From NCBI GenBank assembly GCA_002698985.1, contig PAAY01000004.1, forward strand, positions 84,695-148,694: 64,000 nt of DNA, written 5' to 3'. The notes below the pieces were generated by a model. The model ran no database searches. It saw nothing but the letters and a program-made list of their open reading frames with translations, and had not been told where the DNA came from. Source of the stretch: Saprospirales bacterium (GTDB taxonomy: Bacteria > Bacteroidota > Bacteroidia > Chitinophagales > Saprospiraceae). Below are positions 36,551 through 44,627 of the stretch, piece by piece. Each line of letters begins with the position of its first letter. The first letter of the stretch is position 1. The translations under genes were made by a program, and so were the position numbers.

Positions 36551-37624
36551 ATGGCCTTTCAACCAGACATTCCCTACAATGATTTGCCGTTGTTACCTCC
36601 TGATAAGGCCAATTGGGAGACGCTGGCTGTTTATAAAAATCTGGCAGAAGCCAGGGCTGCCATGGCAGAGTTAAAGGGAAGAATGCCAATCATTCCCAAT
36701 CCTTTAATGCTCATCAATACCCTTGTCCTGCAGGAAGCGAAGGAGTCCTCCTCGATTGAGAACATTTTTACTTCGTCGGATAAACTTTATAAGGCTTTTG
36801 CTTCATCCACGATGGATGCCGATCCGCAAACCAAAGAGGTTTTACGTTACAGGGTAGCTTTGTATGAAGGCTGGCAACAACAACAAAACAATGGGATTGA
36901 CCTTTCACTTATAGAAAATGTATATCGAAAGATTAAAGACAAGAATGATGGAATTAGGGATTCTGAGGTTTACCTTGGTAATCGATATAAAGTGGTGTAC
37001 ACTCCACCTTGTTGCTATGAAATCCTCAATGAGAAATTGAAGAACTGGGTGGAATTTGCCAAGGCTAATGATGATATAGATCCGCTTATCAAAATGGCTA
37101 TATTACATTACCAATTTGAAGCAATACACCCTTTTACTGATGGTAACGGACGTACAGGTCGCGTGCTGAATGTGCTTTATCTGACGCAAGCAGGGCTTAT
37201 TGATAAACCCGTGCTTTATCTGTCCAAATTTATCAATGCTTTTAAGGCAGATTATTATCGTTTATTACTTGGGGTTACTGAAAGCAGTGATTGGGAAGCT
37301 TGGGTGATATACATGCTTAAGGCTGTCAAAGCTACAGCAGAAGAAACCTTGAAAAAGCTCAATCAGATATTTGAGCTTCTTCATAATACTATTGAGAAAG
37401 TTAGAACCGAGGCTGGAGATATTTACAGCAGAGAATTGGTGGACATGCTATTTGTACAACCTTACTGTAAAATCAGTTTCCTGGTCAATGGAGGCATAGC
37501 TTCCAGAAACACGGCCAGTAAGTATCTTAACAGATTGGTAGACCTTGGGATTTTAGAGCTGGAGAAAGTAGGTAATGAATCTCTTTACCTGAACAGGCAA
37601 CTTTATGATCTATTAAGTGAATAA
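36551..37624 (+). CDS. Fic family protein (class II AMPylator-like)
   Basis: A 357-residue protein with an N-terminal Fic_N region, a complete Fic core HPFTDGNGRTGR (193-204) and a C-terminal winged-helix-like part (NGGIASRNTASKYLNRLVDL). The inhibitory motif [ST]xxxE[GN] is present upstream of the core as SSSIEN (S66-N71), the class II arrangement in which Glu70 blocks ATP. It should transfer AMP to a target Tyr, Ser or Thr when relieved of inhibition. It is richer in A/T than its neighbours and lies 3 kb from the RhuM-Doc gene. The target is unknown. Confidence 0.9.
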   Translation: MAFQPDIPYNDLPLLPPDKANWETLAVYKNLAEARAAMAELKGRMPIIPNPLMLINTLVLQEAKESSSIENIFTSSDKLYKAFASSTMDADPQTKEVLRYRVALYEGWQQQQNNGIDLSLIENVYRKIKDKNDGIRDSEVYLGNRYKVVYTPPCCYEILNEKLKNWVEFAKANDDIDPLIKMAILHYQFEAIHPFTDGNGRTGRVLNVLYLTQAGLIDKPVLYLSKFINAFKADYYRLLLGVTESSDWEAWVIYMLKAVKATAEETLKKLNQIFELLHNTIEKVRTEAGDIYSRELVDMLFVQPYCKISFLVNGGIASRNTASKYLNRLVDLGILELEKVGNESLYLNRQLYDLLSE

Positions 37625-37630
37625 CAAGCG

Positions 37631-37728
37631 CTGCACAATAGGATGAAGGAAGTGTGCACTCCTATTTGCCAATGCACAGTTCTTGTGCAAAGAATTAGAT
37701 CAGTGCACAAAATGAGTAGATTTTTGTG
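37631..37728. repeat. Cluster of TGCACA/TGTGCA hexamers
   Basis: Between the convergent Fic and psuG genes there are five or six copies of TGCACA or its complement, including a 6-bp inverted repeat with a 5-base spacer (TGCACA at 37673-37678, TGTGCA at 37684-37689). No gene is seen here. Confidence 0.5.
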
Positions 37729-37759
37729 CGCTTACTGGATCTGTATTAAGTTTTCTTGA

Positions 37760-38671
37760 TTACCTCCCACTATACCCCACAGCCACCCTGGCTGCCAGCC
37801 GGGCGTTGTTGAGGGCCAGCTCAACGTTGGCTCGAAGGCTTTCACCTCCGGTTAGTTCCTTTATTCGTCGCAATAGAAACGGGGTGATTTCCTTTCCCCG
37901 CAGTTTTTGGCGCTGGGCTTCATCCAGTGCCTTTTCCGTCGCTTGCGCAATGGTGGAGTAGGCGGGCTCCTTACCTGCGGGAATTGGATTGGCAACCACC
38001 ACCCCGCCTTTCAGTCCGCCATTCCATTTTGTATGTATGAATTGGGCCACTTCATCGGGGCTGTCCAGCCGGCAGTCAACACCGTAGCCAGAGGAGCGGG
38101 TGTAAAAGGCCGGAAATTCATCTGTTTGAAATCCAACCACTGGCACACCGAGGGTTTCAAGGTATTCAAGGGTGAGGCCTATGTCGAGGATGGATTTGGC
38201 ACCTGCACAGACCACGGCCACGTTGGTGCGGGCCAGTTCCTGCAGGTCGGCTGATATATCGAAAGTCTCCGAAGCTCCCCGGTGGACGCCACCGATGCCA
38301 CCCGTTGCGAAGATGGAAATGCCGGCTTTTTCTGCGATGAGCATGGTGGCCGCCACGGTGGTGGCACCGGGCAGTTTCTTCATCAGTAGCCAGGGCAGGT
38401 CGCGCCGGCTGGCTTTGGCGATCTTGTTTTCTGGTTTGCCAAGCCATTCCAGTTCGTCCGGGCTTAGGCCGGCTTTCATTTTACCGTTGATGATGGCGAT
38501 GGTGGCCGGAATTGCCCCTTCTTCCCGGATGGCCTGCTCCAGGGCCCGGCCTGTGGCTACATTGTCCGGATAGGGCATGCCGTGGGAAATGATGGTGCTC
38601 TCAAGCGCCACAACAGGATTTCCTTGATGCAATGCCGAAGCTACTTCCGGGGCGATGTCGAGATACTGCAT
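37760..38671 (-). CDS. psuG: Pseudouridine-5'-phosphate glycosidase
   Basis: A 303-residue enzyme starting at MQYLDIAPEV (ATG at 38671); 63 codons of open frame further upstream overlap the next gene and look unrelated. It cleaves the C-C glycosidic bond of pseudouridine 5'-phosphate to uracil and ribose 5-phosphate. Motifs: VVALESTIISHGMPYPDNVA, TTVAATMLIAEKAGI and ATGGIGGVHRGASETFDIS. The length matches the family (about 300-310). The kinase PsuK is not adjacent. Confidence 0.94.
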   Translation of the reverse strand: MQYLDIAPEVASALHQGNPVVALESTIISHGMPYPDNVATGRALEQAIREEGAIPATIAIINGKMKAGLSPDELEWLGKPENKIAKASRRDLPWLLMKKLPGATTVAATMLIAEKAGISIFATGGIGGVHRGASETFDISADLQELARTNVAVVCAGAKSILDIGLTLEYLETLGVPVVGFQTDEFPAFYTRSSGYGVDCRLDSPDEVAQFIHTKWNGGLKGGVVVANPIPAGKEPAYSTIAQATEKALDEAQRQKLRGKEITPFLLRRIKELTGGESLRANVELALNNARLAARVAVGYSGR

Positions 38672-38702
38672 TCGTGTTTTAGCCGGAAAGATAGGAAGCC
38701 GA

Positions 38703-39398
38703 TCAGTATTCCTTCCCTTTGAAAAAATCCGGTGAGAAGGAACCGAAAAAATAGGAAACCGAACCTCCGACAAAGAGGTACCAGTCGTTTCTGTTCGGAT
38801 TGCCATTCTGTGAAACGTCGTCGAGGTAGTCTGAGAAAGTGGCCCGCCAACCCCATTCACCGCTGATGGAAACGTGCTCGTGTAGGTCTATGCGGACACC
38901 AAACATGAAAGGAACGGTGATAAACTTGTCCACGTCTTCTGCTTCCGGGAACATTCCCGAATCACTGGACGGCACCACCAAGTCAATGTTGGTAAAGGTG
39001 TAACCCAGGCCGGTAGCTATGTAGGGTGAGATTTGCCGACGGAAGATACCGGTGCTGCCGGCACGGCTCCGACCGAGTGGGTGGTATTCACCTGTGATGG
39101 CTACTTCCAGTACGGTGCCGTCAAATTTCCAACCCCGGTTCTTTTTGTTGCTGTCGGCGTTGGCGTCGTTGCCGCCTATGAAGCCGTAATACACATTTCC
39201 ACGAATCTTGAACTTGTCTTCGTAATGGAGCCGGACGAAGCCGCCGTAGGATTTTTTGGTTTCCTTCAGCACGATGGGATTGTCGGAAAGGTCGCCCTGA
39301 TAGTTGGCAAAGCCGAGAAAAAAGCCCCCTTCAACAATTTGCTGCGAATGCACGTACAGCGGCAACAGAAGCGCACAAAGAATGGCAATTCTTTTCAT
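38703..39398 (-). CDS. DUF6089 family outer-membrane beta-barrel protein
   Basis: A 231-residue exported protein (signal MKRIAILCALLLPLYVHSQ) with the DUF6089 hallmarks: GGFFLGFANYQGDLSDNP near the N-terminus, GGFVRLHYEDKFKIRG, and ISPYIATGLGYTFTNIDLV. The alternating polar and aromatic strands predict an 8- to 10-stranded barrel. The family is widespread in Bacteroidota and of unknown function. It starts upstream of psuG on the same strand, 31 bases between them. Confidence 0.82.
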   Translation of the reverse strand: MKRIAILCALLLPLYVHSQQIVEGGFFLGFANYQGDLSDNPIVLKETKKSYGGFVRLHYEDKFKIRGNVYYGFIGGNDANADSNKKNRGWKFDGTVLEVAITGEYHPLGRSRAGSTGIFRRQISPYIATGLGYTFTNIDLVVPSSDSGMFPEAEDVDKFITVPFMFGVRIDLHEHVSISGEWGWRATFSDYLDDVSQNGNPNRNDWYLFVGGSVSYFFGSFSPDFFKGKEY

Positions 39399-39566
39399 GA
39401 AGTTGTTTTGTAATGAGAGAGATGAGTGTCAGTTCCCTTATGCCTTTACCATTTCAAATGTTCATTTTGGGAGGGGGGCAAACAGGTCTTGCCTGTATCC
39501 GGCAGAACAGCCGGGGAGGTTGGCACGGGAAAGTATTATTCAAAGTATTGTGTACTATGCAAATAC

Positions 39567-42500
39567 CTAACCATTCGTAAAGGCCAGGGCATTCAGAGAT
39601 TGCTGAAGTTTTTCCAGCAGTTCCCGTGCCGATTTCAGCGAACCCACGCCGTCTTTGGTCATGATGAGGCTGCGCGGAGTTTTTTTGAGGCCCAATCCCA
39701 ACTTGCTGCCATTGCTGCCGAGGTATTGGAAAATCATCTGGAAAGTGGAGCTGTCATAGTAGCTCGACTGCGGATTTTCGACAAAGAAACAACGCAGTTT
39801 TTTATTCTTCAGAATGATGCGCTCGAAGCCCAGTTCTTTGGCAATCCAGCGCAGACGCAGGCCGTGGAAGAGCTCTTTGACGGGGGGCGGTACCTTGCCA
39901 AACCGGTCTTTGAGCATCTTTTCGAAATCGGCCAGTTCCCGCTCATCGTTGAGTGCATCCAGGCGGGTGTACAGGCTGAGCCTTTCGGAAATACTGCTCA
40001 CATAGTCGTCGGGTATGTGCATTTCCGTATCGGTGTCGATTTGCACATCTTTTACAAAAGTGGTCTTTTTCTTCAGCTCTTCTTTGAACACCTCTTTGAA
40101 GTCGGTTTCCTTCAGTTCCTGAATGGCTTCTTCCAGGATGCGCTGGAAAGTCTCGTAGCCAATGTCGGCAATGAAGCCGCTCTGCTCTGCACCCAGCAGG
40201 TTGCCGGCCCCCCGGATGTCGAGGTCGCGCATCGCAATTTCAAAGCCGCTGCCCAGATCGCTGAATTCTTCGATGGTTTTCAGCCTTTTGCGGGCATCGT
40301 GCGTCAGCACCGACATGGGTGGACAGAACAGGTAACAATAGGCCTTTTTGTTGGAGCGGCCGATGCGTCCCCGGAGCTGGTGCAGGTCGCTGAGGCCAAA
40401 CTGGTTGGCGTTGTTGATGATCATCGTGTTGGCGTTGGGGATGTCCAGGCCGGTTTCGATGATGTTGGTGCAGACCAGTACGTCGTAACGGTTGTCGATG
40501 AAATCGATCAGGGTCTTTTCCAGTTTGTTGCTGTCCATCTGGCCGTGGGCCATGGCCACATCCACATCGGGGCAAAGGCGTTTGATGAGGGCGGTAATGT
40601 CCGGCAGGCTCTTCACGCGGTTGTGCACAAAAAACACCTGCCCTCCGCGGTGCACCTCTTTGTAAATAGCGTCTTTGATCAGCGATTCACTGAAAACCCT
40701 GATCTCCGTATGGATGGGTTGCCGGTTGGGCGGAGGTGTGCGTATGATGGACAAATCCCTGGCGGCCATCAGGCTGAATTGCAGTGTCCGGGGAATGGGC
40801 GTTGCCGTCAATGTCAGGGTGTCCACGTTCGCTTTCAGTGAGCGCAGCTTTTCTTTGGCGGCTACGCCGAACTTTTGCTCTTCGTCAATGATGAGCAAGC
40901 CCAGGTCTTTGAATCTCACTTCTTTGTTCAGCAGGGCATGCGTGCCGATGATGATGTCTATTTTCCCTTCTTTCAGGTTCCTGAAAATGGCGTTCTTTTC
41001 TTTGGTGGAGCGGAAGCGGTTCAGGTAGTCGATCCTGAGGTCGAAATCGGCCAGCCTTTCGCTGAAGGTTTTGAAATGCTGTAGTGCCAGAATGGTGGTG
41101 GGCACCAGAATGGCCACCTGCTTGCCATCGAGCACCGCTTTGAAAGTTGCCCGGATGGCGACCTCCGTTTTTCCGAAGCCAACATCACCGCAGATCAGCC
41201 TGTCCATCGGGTGGGGCTTCATCATGTCTTCCTTCACATCGATGGTTGCCTTTTCCTGGTCGGGTGTGTCTTCGTAAATGAAGGAAGACTCCAGCTCGGC
41301 CTGCAGGTAGTTGTCGGGAGAAAAAGCAAAGCCCGGCGAGGCCTTTCTGACCGCATACAGCTTGATGAGTTCTTTTGCGATGTCTTTGACCCTCTTCTTG
41401 GCCTTGCGCTTCAGGTTTTGCCAGGCCTCTGATCCCAGTTTGCTGAGGGCGGGAGGCGTGCCGTCCTTGCCGGTGTATTTGGAAATCTTGTGCAGTGAGT
41501 TGATACTCACATACAGCACGTCGTTGTTTTTGTAAAAAATCCGGACCGACTCCTGGGTCTGGCCGTTCACGGTAATTTTTTCCAGCCCGGAGTATTTGCC
41601 CACCCCGTGGTCGATGTGCACCACATAGTCGCCCGGCTGCAACTCCCTGAGCATTTTCAGGCTCAGTGCCTTGTCGGCCGTAAAGCCCCTCCGCAAACGA
41701 TAGTGGTGGTGTCGCTGGAATACCTGATGATCGGTGTAACAGGCAATTTTTAAATCTTCATCGATGAAGCCCTGGTGAATGGCTTTGATCACCGGGTCAA
41801 ATTTGACGTTGGCTTCCAGGTCTTCGAAAATGGCGTAAAAACGCTCTATCTGTTTGGGGTTGTCGGTAAAGATGAAGTTCTGAAAACCCTTTGCAGTGTT
41901 GCTGTTGAGGTTTTCTATCAGCAGGCTGAAGTTCTTGTTGAAGCTCGGCTGGGGTTTGCCGGAAAAACTGAGGAGGGATTCGTTTTTTACCGGAATAGGG
42001 TCGGTGGCTTCCGGACCAAGGTTTACCGTCGGGAAGTCCCCGAGCGCCTCGATCAGTTCGTGAGGGGCCAGAAATGCCCTGTTCCTGAACAGCTCCACCA
42101 GCTCGCCCACTTCAATGATGTTGATGCCCTTTGCAAAAGCTTCTGCCTTTTCAAAGCATTCCTGCAATTTGTCCAGCAACATGGAATAATCCCGCACCCA
42201 GATGGTGGTGTCCCGGCTCAGCACTTGCAGCAGCGATACTTTCTGGCTGTTGTCAAAACGGGTATTTACATTCGGAACGATGGACACCTGCTTCAGGTTC
42301 CTGACCGAAAGCTGGCTGAGTGGATCAAATGTCCGGATGCTTTCTATCTCTTCGTCAAAAAGCTCGATGCGGTAGGGGTAGTCATTGCCGTAGCTGAACA
42401 CGTCGATGATGCCACCCCTGATGGAGAACTGGCCGGGCTCATACACGAAGTCCTCCCGTTTGAACCCGTACTCCAGCAGCATATCAATCACAAAGTCAAC

Positions 42501-42962
42501 GTCCAGTTCCTGACCCGAAACCATTTCGATACGGCTTTGTGCCAGTGCTGACGGGTCAACCACTTTTTCGAACAATGCTTCCGGATAGCTTACGATGATG
42601 GGTGGCGCACCAGCTTTGGAGCTGAGCTTGTTGACGGTTTCTGTGCGTTCCAGCACATTGGTGCTGTTCAGCTCTTCGAAATACTGCGGCCTTTTGAAAG
42701 AATCGGGAAAGAACAGCACCGGTTTGGACTCCAGCAAATTGGCAATGCTGTTCTGGATGTATGCGGCTTCCTCTTTGTCGGCGGCTATGAAAAGCTGGGG
42801 TTTTTCTTCAGCCAGGTACAGTCCGGAAAGGACAAAGGATTCCTGTGCACCCGCCATGCCATTGAGCTTGACATGCCGGTTGTTGCCTTGCAGCAGTTGC
42901 CTGAGCTTATTGGTGCCAGGCGCTTCTGCATACAATCGAAGAATGGTCTCCAGGTTTTTCAC
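39567..42962 (-). CDS. mfd: Transcription-repair coupling factor
   Basis: A 1131-residue SF2 translocase that removes stalled RNA polymerase and recruits UvrA. In order: a UvrB-like N-terminal module, an RNA-polymerase-interacting CarD-like domain (LQPGDYVVHIDHGVGKYSGL), the helicase core (Walker A GDVGFGKTEVAIRA, DEEQKFG, LTLTATPIPRTLQFSL, QLRGRIGRSNKKAYCYLF) and the C-terminal TRCF domain that masks UvrA binding. The start codon is GTG (42962-42960). A -7 box lies only five bases upstream, so the message may be almost leaderless. Confidence 0.96.
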   Translation of the reverse strand: MKNLETILRLYAEAPGTNKLRQLLQGNNRHVKLNGMAGAQESFVLSGLYLAEEKPQLFIAADKEEAAYIQNSIANLLESKPVLFFPDSFKRPQYFEELNSTNVLERTETVNKLSSKAGAPPIIVSYPEALFEKVVDPSALAQSRIEMVSGQELDVDFVIDMLLEYGFKREDFVYEPGQFSIRGGIIDVFSYGNDYPYRIELFDEEIESIRTFDPLSQLSVRNLKQVSIVPNVNTRFDNSQKVSLLQVLSRDTTIWVRDYSMLLDKLQECFEKAEAFAKGINIIEVGELVELFRNRAFLAPHELIEALGDFPTVNLGPEATDPIPVKNESLLSFSGKPQPSFNKNFSLLIENLNSNTAKGFQNFIFTDNPKQIERFYAIFEDLEANVKFDPVIKAIHQGFIDEDLKIACYTDHQVFQRHHHYRLRRGFTADKALSLKMLRELQPGDYVVHIDHGVGKYSGLEKITVNGQTQESVRIFYKNNDVLYVSINSLHKISKYTGKDGTPPALSKLGSEAWQNLKRKAKKRVKDIAKELIKLYAVRKASPGFAFSPDNYLQAELESSFIYEDTPDQEKATIDVKEDMMKPHPMDRLICGDVGFGKTEVAIRATFKAVLDGKQVAILVPTTILALQHFKTFSERLADFDLRIDYLNRFRSTKEKNAIFRNLKEGKIDIIIGTHALLNKEVRFKDLGLLIIDEEQKFGVAAKEKLRSLKANVDTLTLTATPIPRTLQFSLMAARDLSIIRTPPPNRQPIHTEIRVFSESLIKDAIYKEVHRGGQVFFVHNRVKSLPDITALIKRLCPDVDVAMAHGQMDSNKLEKTLIDFIDNRYDVLVCTNIIETGLDIPNANTMIINNANQFGLSDLHQLRGRIGRSNKKAYCYLFCPPMSVLTHDARKRLKTIEEFSDLGSGFEIAMRDLDIRGAGNLLGAEQSGFIADIGYETFQRILEEAIQELKETDFKEVFKEELKKKTTFVKDVQIDTDTEMHIPDDYVSSISERLSLYTRLDALNDERELADFEKMLKDRFGKVPPPVKELFHGLRLRWIAKELGFERIILKNKKLRCFFVENPQSSYYDSSTFQMIFQYLGSNGSKLGLGLKKTPRSLIMTKDGVGSLKSARELLEKLQQSLNALAFTNG

Positions 42963-42967
42963 GGCCG

Positions 42968-42975
42968 CAAAAGTA
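42968..42975 (-). promoter_or_regulatory. -7 box immediately upstream of mfd
   Basis: TACTTTTG on the minus strand is an exact TAnnTTTG match ending six bases before the mfd GTG, which would place the transcript start at or next to the start codon. Confidence 0.45.
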
Positions 42976-43452
42976 AAATGATGAGGCTTATCATGGGCCT
43001 ATCGCAAGCTAATGAACTTCCTTTCATCACCGTAATTTCCGACGGCAGGTATATACACCTGTCTGCAAGAATTGTTGCTTAAGCTGCATTCGGGCCGTTC
43101 TTTTTCGATTCATTTCCCGTTGTCAAGCCCAGTTGAAAGATTTTTTTCAAAAAAAATTCTCACAAAAGCGGGGTTTTGAAAAAGTTTTTTCTCACAATTA
43201 CTGTAAAGGTTGTTTTGGGTTTTTGCTTGTTTTTAAAGGGTTTTTGGCTGATTGGTGTATGTTTAGCTCTCAAAATACTTTCTCACAACGGCTTAATTTT
43301 GTCTTTGTTCTTAGCGGAACATACTCTCACATTTGTATCGTGATTAGTGACAAAGAGGAGGAACAACGGATTTGAGGGGATAATCACCGCCAGCTAAAAG
43401 AGCCGGCACACAGTTTTGACAATGTTCATGGGATTATAATTTGTTAGTCAGT

Positions 43453-43488
43453 CGTCCCGACTGATTCTGTCGGGACGAGCTGTTTTTT
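43453..43488 (+). terminator. Hairpin with T run downstream of repeat copy 1
   Basis: A perfect 9-bp stem CGTCCCGAC (43453-43461) with GTCGGGACG (43469-43477), 7-nt loop, then TTTTTT at 43483-43488. It reads as a plus-strand terminator although no plus-strand gene is known upstream. Confidence 0.5.
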
Positions 43489-43609
43489 CCCAGGGCTCTC
43501 AAAGCTACTTGACAACTGAATATGTTCATGGGATTATAATTTGTTGGTAGTCAGTCCCCCTCTGAGAGGGGGAACTGCCCAACTTTGAAAACCCCATGCA
43601 AGAAATAAC

Positions 43610-43740
43610 GCATCAGCCAATAGCCGGTCAAAAGTGACTGGCGAACTGCAAAATTTAAAGTTCATGGGATACGAACTCTAATGCAGACTCAAACTTGGGA
43701 TACAAATCGACTCTTTCGCAAACAACAAATTGGCTGATGC
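43610..43740. repeat. 12-bp inverted repeat bounding 131 bp
   Basis: GCATCAGCCAAT (43610-43621) and its exact complement ATTGGCTGATGC (43729-43740) enclose 107 bases that include one TTCATGGGAT copy. It could be a degenerate mobile element or the stem of a large RNA hairpin. Confidence 0.5.
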
Positions 43741-43830
43741 AAACTTATACTGGGAAAGGCTCCGCAAAACGCCCGGCCTTTCATCCCAAAAGAATCGTTT
43801 TTGGATATGTTCATGGGATTATTATCAAAG

Positions 43831-43858
43831 TCGCACCTTCACGGTGCGATTTTTTTTT
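43831..43858 (+). terminator. Rho-independent terminator without a known upstream gene
   Basis: A 7-bp stem TCGCACC (43831-43837) with GGTGCGA (43843-43849), 5-nt loop, and nine T residues. It is oriented for plus-strand transcripts, but both neighbouring genes are on the minus strand. Confidence 0.7.
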
Positions 43859-43907
43859 GCCCCGATTGAAGGTTTGCTCAACCCTCATGGCAATTCCCTT
43901 CGAAGAA

Positions 43908-44627
43908 TCAGTAGCCTTTTTGCCGGCCGCCACCCATCCTGCGCCCGCCCCAGGGGCGAATTTGCGAAGCGACGAAAACAGCCTCGTTTTGCATCTCTCC
44001 CATCAATTTGATTTGTTCGCCAGGCTCCATCAAAACCGCCGGTGGCCAGTTGGCCTCCCTGTAAATGACCTCCCATTCTTTTCCGGTAAAGTCCGTGAGG
44101 CGGAGGGTGTCGCCTCTTAGCTCCTGAATGGTGCCTGAGAGGTAACCCTCTTCCGGCAGGGTCCATAGCTGGATTTTTTTCTCCTGGATGCTTTCATACG
44201 CACTTACCGTTGATGCAAATGCCGATTCGATTTTTTGGGCTCCGCCCGAAATGAAAAACAAGGTGCCCAGCAGGATGCTCAGCCCGGTGCTGTAGCCGGT
44301 TAATTGTAAGATGCCATACTTGTATCCCCTTTTAGAATGCCTGACGGACAGCATGGAAGTCAAGAGTGCCGCAATGAGCAGCACCAGCCAGATCAAAGGC
44401 AAAAGCCCCAGAAAAAGCTCGATACCGGAATGGTTTAGGTGATCCAGCAATTCGAATTCCGTTTGCTGGATGGCGAAAAGAATGACAGAAAAAGCCAGAC
44501 CTCCTAAAATCACTGCAACTGCAAAGGCCAGCCAGGCCAGGGCATTTTTCAGCACGAAATGCCACCGGGGTTTTGGCCGGAGTTGTTCTCTTCTGATCTG
44601 TTCCAGTATTTTTTCTGAAGCTTTCAT
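43908..44627 (-). CDS. Membrane protein, probable anti-sigma partner of the ECF factor
   Basis: A 239-residue protein whose start overlaps the stop of the sigma-factor gene by four bases. About 28 N-terminal, basic, cytoplasmic residues (MKASEKILEQIRREQLRPKP) precede three hydrophobic helices (about 29-53, 68-95, 107-128). A soluble C-terminal domain (GYLSGTIQELRGDTLRLTDF) ends in a Gly/Arg-rich tail. I do not recognise a named domain. Translational coupling to an ECF sigma gene is the main reason to suggest an anti-sigma role; the cytoplasmic part is short and lacks the usual zinc anti-sigma motif. Confidence 0.7.
   Translation of the reverse strand: MKASEKILEQIRREQLRPKPRWHFVLKNALAWLAFAVAVILGGLAFSVILFAIQQTEFELLDHLNHSGIELFLGLLPLIWLVLLIAALLTSMLSVRHSKRGYKYGILQLTGYSTGLSILLGTLFFISGGAQKIESAFASTVSAYESIQEKKIQLWTLPEEGYLSGTIQELRGDTLRLTDFTGKEWEVIYREANWPPAVLMEPGEQIKLMGEMQNEAVFVASQIRPWGGRRMGGGRQKGY

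Larger units (their letters stand above)
43422..43822 (+). repeat. Four dispersed copies of a TTCATGGGAT element
   Basis: A 24-bp string containing TTCATGGGATTATAATTTG occurs identically at 43422-43445 and 43522-43545, exactly 100 bp apart. A shorter core TTCATGGGAT recurs at 43661-43670, and a 16-bp version at 43807-43822. Each of the two full copies is followed by AGTCAGTC and a hairpin. Confidence 0.75.
42963..43907. other. 0.9 kb gap without a supported gene; repeats and hairpins
   Basis: No protein-coding gene is supported. It holds a -7 box for mfd, an A/T-rich part with four TCTCACA motifs (43157-43332), four copies of TTCATGGGAT (43425, 43525, 43661, 43810), two strong hairpins after the first two copies, a 12-bp inverted repeat and a plus-strand terminator at 43831-43858. 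An 80-codon open frame at 43133-43375 looks like chance A/T-rich sequence. Confidence 0.55.

Noticed and set aside
38672..38860. A longer N-terminus for PsuG
   Set aside because: The extra 63 residues overlap the DUF6089 gene and make the protein longer than the family norm.
39426..40841. A 471-codon plus-strand frame opposite mfd
   Set aside because: It lies mostly over the conserved mfd helicase and C-terminal domains; no motif of its own.
43157..43332. A replication origin with DnaA boxes
   Set aside because: TTCTCACAA matches the DnaA consensus poorly, and no dnaA or other origin-linked gene is near.
43133..43375. An 80-codon plus-strand frame upstream of mfd
   Set aside because: Phe/Lys-rich translation of A/T-rich sequence, no start signal or family similarity; more likely non-coding.
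43422..43858. A CRISPR array made of the TTCATGGGAT repeats
   Set aside because: Only two full copies, unequal spacing to the others, no cas genes nearby and hairpins between copies.
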